Shown: positions 58,901 to 64,000 of the stretch, piece by piece
Numbering within the stretch: the stretch's first letter is position 1
Layout of the letters: every line of letters starts with the position of its first letter
Origin: Anseranas semipalmata
Lineage: Eukaryota > Chordata > Aves > Anseriformes > Anseranatidae
Reading direction: 5' to 3'
Assembly: GCA_013399115.1 (NCBI GenBank)
Contig: VXAA01004295.1
Location: forward strand, 28,796-92,795
Length of the DNA: 64,000 bases
The notes under the pieces: model-generated
What the model was told of the DNA's origin: nothing
What the model saw: the letters and a program-made list of their open reading frames with translations, nothing else
The model's database searches: none
Program-made: the position numbers and the translations under genes

Positions 58901-61900
58901 GCAAACTGCACAAGTGTCTGACAGCACTCTTCAGAACTGGAAACTGCATCCAGTCACCTTCACCTTCACAATAACCTTGAGAGAAATTTGCAGACTGACA
59001 ACAACCGCAGTTTCAGAATATTTTGTGTGGAGTAACATACTTTTCACCAAAGCACAAGGCAGTCATGACCTAAGCTGTAGTACACTTTCACAGGGACCGC
59101 ATGCACACACCCAATTGCTTTGTGTGCAAGTTATCATAAGAAATGAACATTCTGTATGTAAACAAAAGAAATTTCACAATAACTTTTACTTCAGAAATTA
59201 TTCTTAGAAAAACACTTTATCTGGCCAGGAGTTTAGGGGAAAATGTTCTGATCTTTTTTTTTCTTGTCTTTTCCTACGCTTTTACCCTCTGAACAAAATT
59301 CTCATGACATTTTTCAGCACCTTTTGTCAACAAAACAGAGAAGACTATGTGCCTTTATCTACCTACGCAACAAAGTAATGGCCCTAGAAGTTGAGTACTG
59401 AATACCAAATACTCACATAAAATTGCTCATAATCAATCAACCAAAGTCATTAACATTTTGAATAATTAATAAATTCAAGAAAATTACAATCTGTTCAAAG
59501 ACAATCCATGAAAAAAAGCCTAAGACTGCCAAACAAGTTCTTCATTGTAAATTATTGCTCTGCTGATGCAGTTCCATCAGATAAAATGAAGCACTCATCT
59601 CTTCAAGAACCAAATGTTTTGCTAGCCTTTCTAATGGGTAGCAAACAGATTAAATGAAGCACACAGAGACAACTAATAGAGGAGAAACCTTGCAGTGATG
59701 GGAGATTATCTTCAACATACATGACGTCTCCCTGAGATTCTTTGTAAATAGAATAATAAGAAAAAAATAATAATAAGGTAACACCAGAGCAAGGGGTATG
59801 CTGAGACTAGAATGAGTGTCAGTATGCATTTTCATTAGGCACAGCTGGAAGGTCTGAGAATGTGCTGTGTAACCAAGTCTATAAAAATTGAACTGTGATA
59901 ACTGCTGACACAGCAATTGAGCTGCTTATACCAAAGGCGGCTCCACAGCTGGTGCACAACAGCACACATCAACACACAGACCAGTGAGCACCAGTTGATC
60001 TAGTCTGAGGTCACGAGAAGCATTTTTTAAATAATCTTCAGAGACTGAAAAATGGGCAACATTGAAAATTACCACTAGGTTTATAAACCGCTACCAAATC
60101 CTTTGTGGTGTATGAATGATCCATTTTAATGAAATGTGACATTTTCTTCCACAATATACTATCAAAAGTATCTGGTGCAATAAAGGTAATATCTGAGAAG
60201 CTTTCATTCTCTCGGTCTTCTGCTAATAAAACACAGACAGTAATCAGATGTTGGCTTTTAAGTGCAAATCAGAGCAGAGATTCACATTCTTAAGGGTATT
60301 TTTACAGTGCTTTGTCTTACTGTCAGATGTAAAAAAATGTGTGCAGGCTGTACATGAGTAACTTGAGATAATTCTTCCCTGGGATAATTTCAGTGTGTTT
60401 CTAGTAGTCAGACCAGACTCCAGACATGTATTTTTTGCACATAGCCAGCTATCCTCCCAGCACTGGTTTTATGCATCAGATAAGCAGGTATTTGCAGAGA
60501 GGAGCAAAGTCTTAGGGGTGGCCAAAGAGCTTTGTCCTCTCTTCACTGCCTGGTGAAATGACAGGCCTGGAAAGCTCATCTAGTTTCTAGTGCCAAGAGC
60601 GGTGTGGACAGGGAGGAGAGGTGGTGGGGTAGCTGCTGCCCCCACTCCATCCATCACTTCAGTGATGAGAGCCTTCTCCCAAAGGCTCTTCCCCCTAACC
60701 CAACTCACCCTGCATTTGAGGTGTATCCATAGGCTCATCAATGCTTCTCCCCTGGGAAATGTCGTGACCCAGGCTCAGGTCACCTTTCCTCTGTTGTGCC
60801 CATGCTGCTGAGATGTCTTCAGCGCCCTGTGCTATTCAACTGAGCCACCAAATAGAGTTGGAAGAGGTCCTTAGGACCCCACTTCTGCTTTCAATCCTGA
60901 GAAAAAAAGTATGCTAACACCTACTTTTCATTCCCAAAGCATAAGACATCATTTTGCAATGGACTTTACCCCTGACTAATACGATTTCACCTAAAGTAAT
61001 TTCTCCAGAACAGCATCAAATGCATTAAAACCAAGAAAGAAAGATCCCATCAAGTATGAGTAGTAAATCCTTTTATAAAATTTTGCATGGATGCAAGAGA
61101 AATGCTTGATTCTTCAAAAGGAAGTGAGCTCTGTGAGGGTTATGCCTTTGAGTGAAGAGAAACTGCAGTCAGAAATCAAAGTTCTTCATTCCGAATAGCT
61201 ATGTCTGCACTGTGTAGACCAGAGGGTCTACTGCCATCCATCCTGGCTCACTCCTTGTTGGTGTAACTGGATTTTTGTCCAAAAGAAACCACTGGGCCCA
61301 GAGGGGTTGCTGCATACAGGCCAGATGTTATCCATACATACATCTCAGTACTGCACCAAGGACGACCCCGTGCAGTGGGAGGGATGCAGCTGGCTTACCT
61401 GTCCTGCATTTGGAAGCAGCAAGACAGCACACAGAGGTATAGATGTGCATCAGTAGTTACCAAATCAGAGATTTCAAACAGCTCCAGCAACCAGGTTGGG
61501 CCGTAAGGAGGAGCAGGCAGCACCCGAATGCTCCACAAATCCAGCATTGCTTTCAAGTGGGTGCTGATTAGTAAGTGAATTACCTCACTGTATGTAAAAA
61601 GGAAGCCTCTCTACCTCATAATATTCTTTCTGTTAGCAACTTCCCTCAGCACCTGTCACTGTCAGGTGGTAGGTGCCTTCATGGCACATCCCACAGAAAA
61701 GGGTTTTCTACCCCCACCCCTCCAACAACCATTTAGCACTGAGATGATAACTTGATATACAAATAACCTTGAGGTAGTCATATGCTCAAGCATTTCCTTA
61801 CATAAACATTTTGAGGATTAAAATTATAAGGAAGCCATTTATCAGGCTGTGGTAAGGGAGGTACCGGGCTGTTAAAAAGAAGAAAATAATCAGGGTTAGA

Positions 61901-64000
61901 AACATTTTGTTCCGCTGTACATCTCTCTCTTCATACATTGCCAGGAGACGGTAATGAGCAGTGAGTCATGAACAGGGTTTCACCAGAATGAAAATGGGCA
62001 GAAATAGACCCTGCCTATCCTTTCCACATCACCCCATCCCATACACATCCAGATCTTCATTAATTAAGGCTTGAATGTAAATGATTATGATTATTGTAAA
62101 TTAATGCTGGGAACCAATCCAACAGCGCCTTCCAATAGATGCCACTGAAAGGATGAGGCATGTATGCTTTTCCCCACAATGCCACCAGGAGCCTTGTCTC
62201 CTTCCATGGTTCCCCAGCGTGAACATGTTCCTGGCGAGGCATTCTAACATCATGCCTCCAGCAGCTTTGAGGTCTTAGGGCATAGAAAGAATGAGGTTAA
62301 GCAATTCTTAGGTTTATTCCAAATATAACAGATCCTTAGAGCCTTAGAAATAGTCATTTGACACCTAGCAAAACCTTTTCCATGGATACAGAAGACTCTG
62401 ACGAAACACTAGGAAAAGAGTTGTCTAACCATTGTTGAAAGAATAACTTACAGAAGGGTTTCTGCTGCAGTTAAATATCCTTTCTTTGCAGTCTCACCCA
62501 CATGGTTCTTGCATGGATGAAGTCCTGTCTCTAGGGGATAAGAGAAACTGCAAAGACCCACCAGAGGCTTTTCTAAATTCATTTTATCATTAACCCTGAT
62601 ACTATCCAGACAGCAATGATGTAGCTATCTGGGTAATACTGAATGGCAGATTAATCACTTCTATAGCACCTGGACGTAAGTTTCCAGACAGGTGTTCCAG
62701 AAGAACTCCAGGTTAACAGAAAGCAACAGCACCTTAAGCTGTTCACATTATTTGTATTACGATAGCAACAAGAGGCCAGTGATCCAGGATGCCAGAAACT
62801 GTAGAAATAAAAAGGCTGTCCCATCTCCATAGCTTTTCTTCCTGCAAGAAATAAAATGTGACTGGGTTATTGCAAGAAGCTTTCTGGTTATGTTCTGTCT
62901 ACAAGGTCAGGAGTACAGAGGAGGCAGGGAAGCCCTGCTGGATGGTCGTTTGCTTCTCAAGCTCAGGATGTTAGAGCAGATCATCCTGGTTTGGAAAAAA
63001 GTCATATCAACTTCCAGAGCTGAGGTATTTTTTTGAGAGTGTCATGCTGATCCTTAGGATCAGGACCTGGTCAAGCCTGAAGTTCTCTTTGAGCCAGCAA
63101 AGGAGGAGAAGGGAGACTGATCCCCTTGAAGGGTTGATTCCTTCTCCTCTGCTCTGATTTCTTTATGTGAACTCTTTTAGCAGCTAGCTTTTCTCTGTTC
63201 GTGACAATTGTTTGTATCACCAGAGAAATGTAACCTCCTCTTATCATCTGATTTAAAAGGGATGTACAAGACTACCAGCCTACCCTATGTTGCCGTAGGC
63301 ATGTATTTTTGTTCAGGTACGTCACTGACAGGACACTTAAGTAGCCTGAGTTTTCTGCAATGTATCTTCCAAGTGTGCTCATGACCCTGCAAGGCATCCT
63401 TCTAAGTGCCTACAAACAATCCCCAAAACAAATTTGCCAGTGTCAGCTTCCCTGACTGCTTACATGGCAATCTAATTTGTCTTGCCGGGACCCCAGCTTC
63501 ACATCTCTATCTACTTCCCCACTCTTCCCCATTTCCTGCAGCCGAGTGTCCCCCTCTGAACTGTGTATTCTTTCATTCCTCCTCCTTTACCTGCATTTCC
63601 ACCAACCAGTCCTCAAACCCATCTTTTCATCCATGCAAGGCAAGATGCAAATCCTCGAGCCATCCTTCCCTCCTCTTCCTGAATTGGCCCATGTCACATC
63701 CCGAACCAAAAGCACAAATACAGACTTCAAAGTGATGTGTGTGTGAGGCAACAGCCAGGTTGCAGCTCTGAGCTCTGTCTGTGCATTTCTGAGAGCACAT
63801 GGAGGTGCCTGTGTCACGTCTCCTGAAAAGTTCCCTCACAGTGTGCTGGGAGAAGCTGTGGCCACTGCTTCCCATTTTGAAAAGCTTCCTATATAACACT
63901 TAAGCAAAGTCTGGTCAAGTGTAATAGTTGGAAGAGCCACCACCTTGTGGTCTGTATTTCCTTGCCTGCAATGAACATCTGGATGTGATCTGAGAGGAAC
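55906..64000. other. Non-coding DNA downstream of the candidate exon
   Basis: No gene is supported. A GC-richer patch at 57040-57180 and another at 60580-60820 carry frames of 70-104 codons without recognisable products. A short AT repeat lies at 58545-58575. I see no CR1, LTR or long microsatellite here, so this is the most repeat-poor part of the window. Several AT-rich blocks (about 61740-62100, for instance) have the texture of conserved non-coding elements. Confidence 0.6.
58545..58575. repeat. Short AT-rich repeat (ATATAGTAA units)
   Basis: ATATAGTAAATATATATATAGTAA repeats the word ATATAGTAA twice around a short (TA)n run. Confidence 0.7.

Overview
The window looks like bird nuclear DNA from a gene-poor region, either intergenic or inside very long introns. 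The evidence is the repeat content. There are several CR1 LINE 3' ends with the typical avian tail (ATTCTATG-type repeats next to a conserved block that reads AAGGTCCCTTCCAACC or close variants in the element's sense direction). There are also two long terminal repeats of types I know from bird genomes, plus many short A-rich and T-rich microsatellites. No bacterial-style gene organisation is present. Almost every ATG-to-stop frame is short, overlaps others on both strands and matches no protein I recognise. I treat those frames as chance.

Layout. 1-6436 is AT-rich unique sequence with microsatellites and one perfect 16-bp inverted repeat (5696-5729). 6437-6965 is a minus-strand CR1. 6966-27699 is unique sequence with simple repeats and a GGAT/TGCA minisatellite (14932-15020). 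27700-27934 is a plus-strand CR1 that still encodes the end of the CR1 ORF2 protein. 36080-36200 is an old minus-strand CR1 fragment. 37640-38110 is a CpG-rich patch with long open frames on both strands. 38700-38812 resembles an ancient MIR/CORE-SINE. 43165-43332 is a second CpG-rich patch abutting a minus-strand LTR (43333-43848). 48300-49725 is a long, decayed plus-strand CR1 interrupted by an (AAAAT)n expansion. 53469-54014 is a complete solo LTR on the minus strand with a 5-bp target-site duplication. 54184-54480 is another minus-strand CR1. Two short assembly gaps (runs of N) lie at 41461-41465 and 45978-45979.

The best gene evidence is a probable 3'-terminal coding exon on the plus strand at 55440-55889. 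It has a good splice acceptor (TTATTTACTTCTTACAG), 53 sense codons rich in G/C at third positions, a TAG stop, and an AATAAA poly(A) signal about 280 bases after the stop. I could not name the gene. If the exon is real, at least part of the upstream DNA is the last intron of that gene. A weaker candidate exon lies at 52501-52696. I found no tRNA, rRNA, CRISPR array or intact mobile element, and nothing that I would call a new system.
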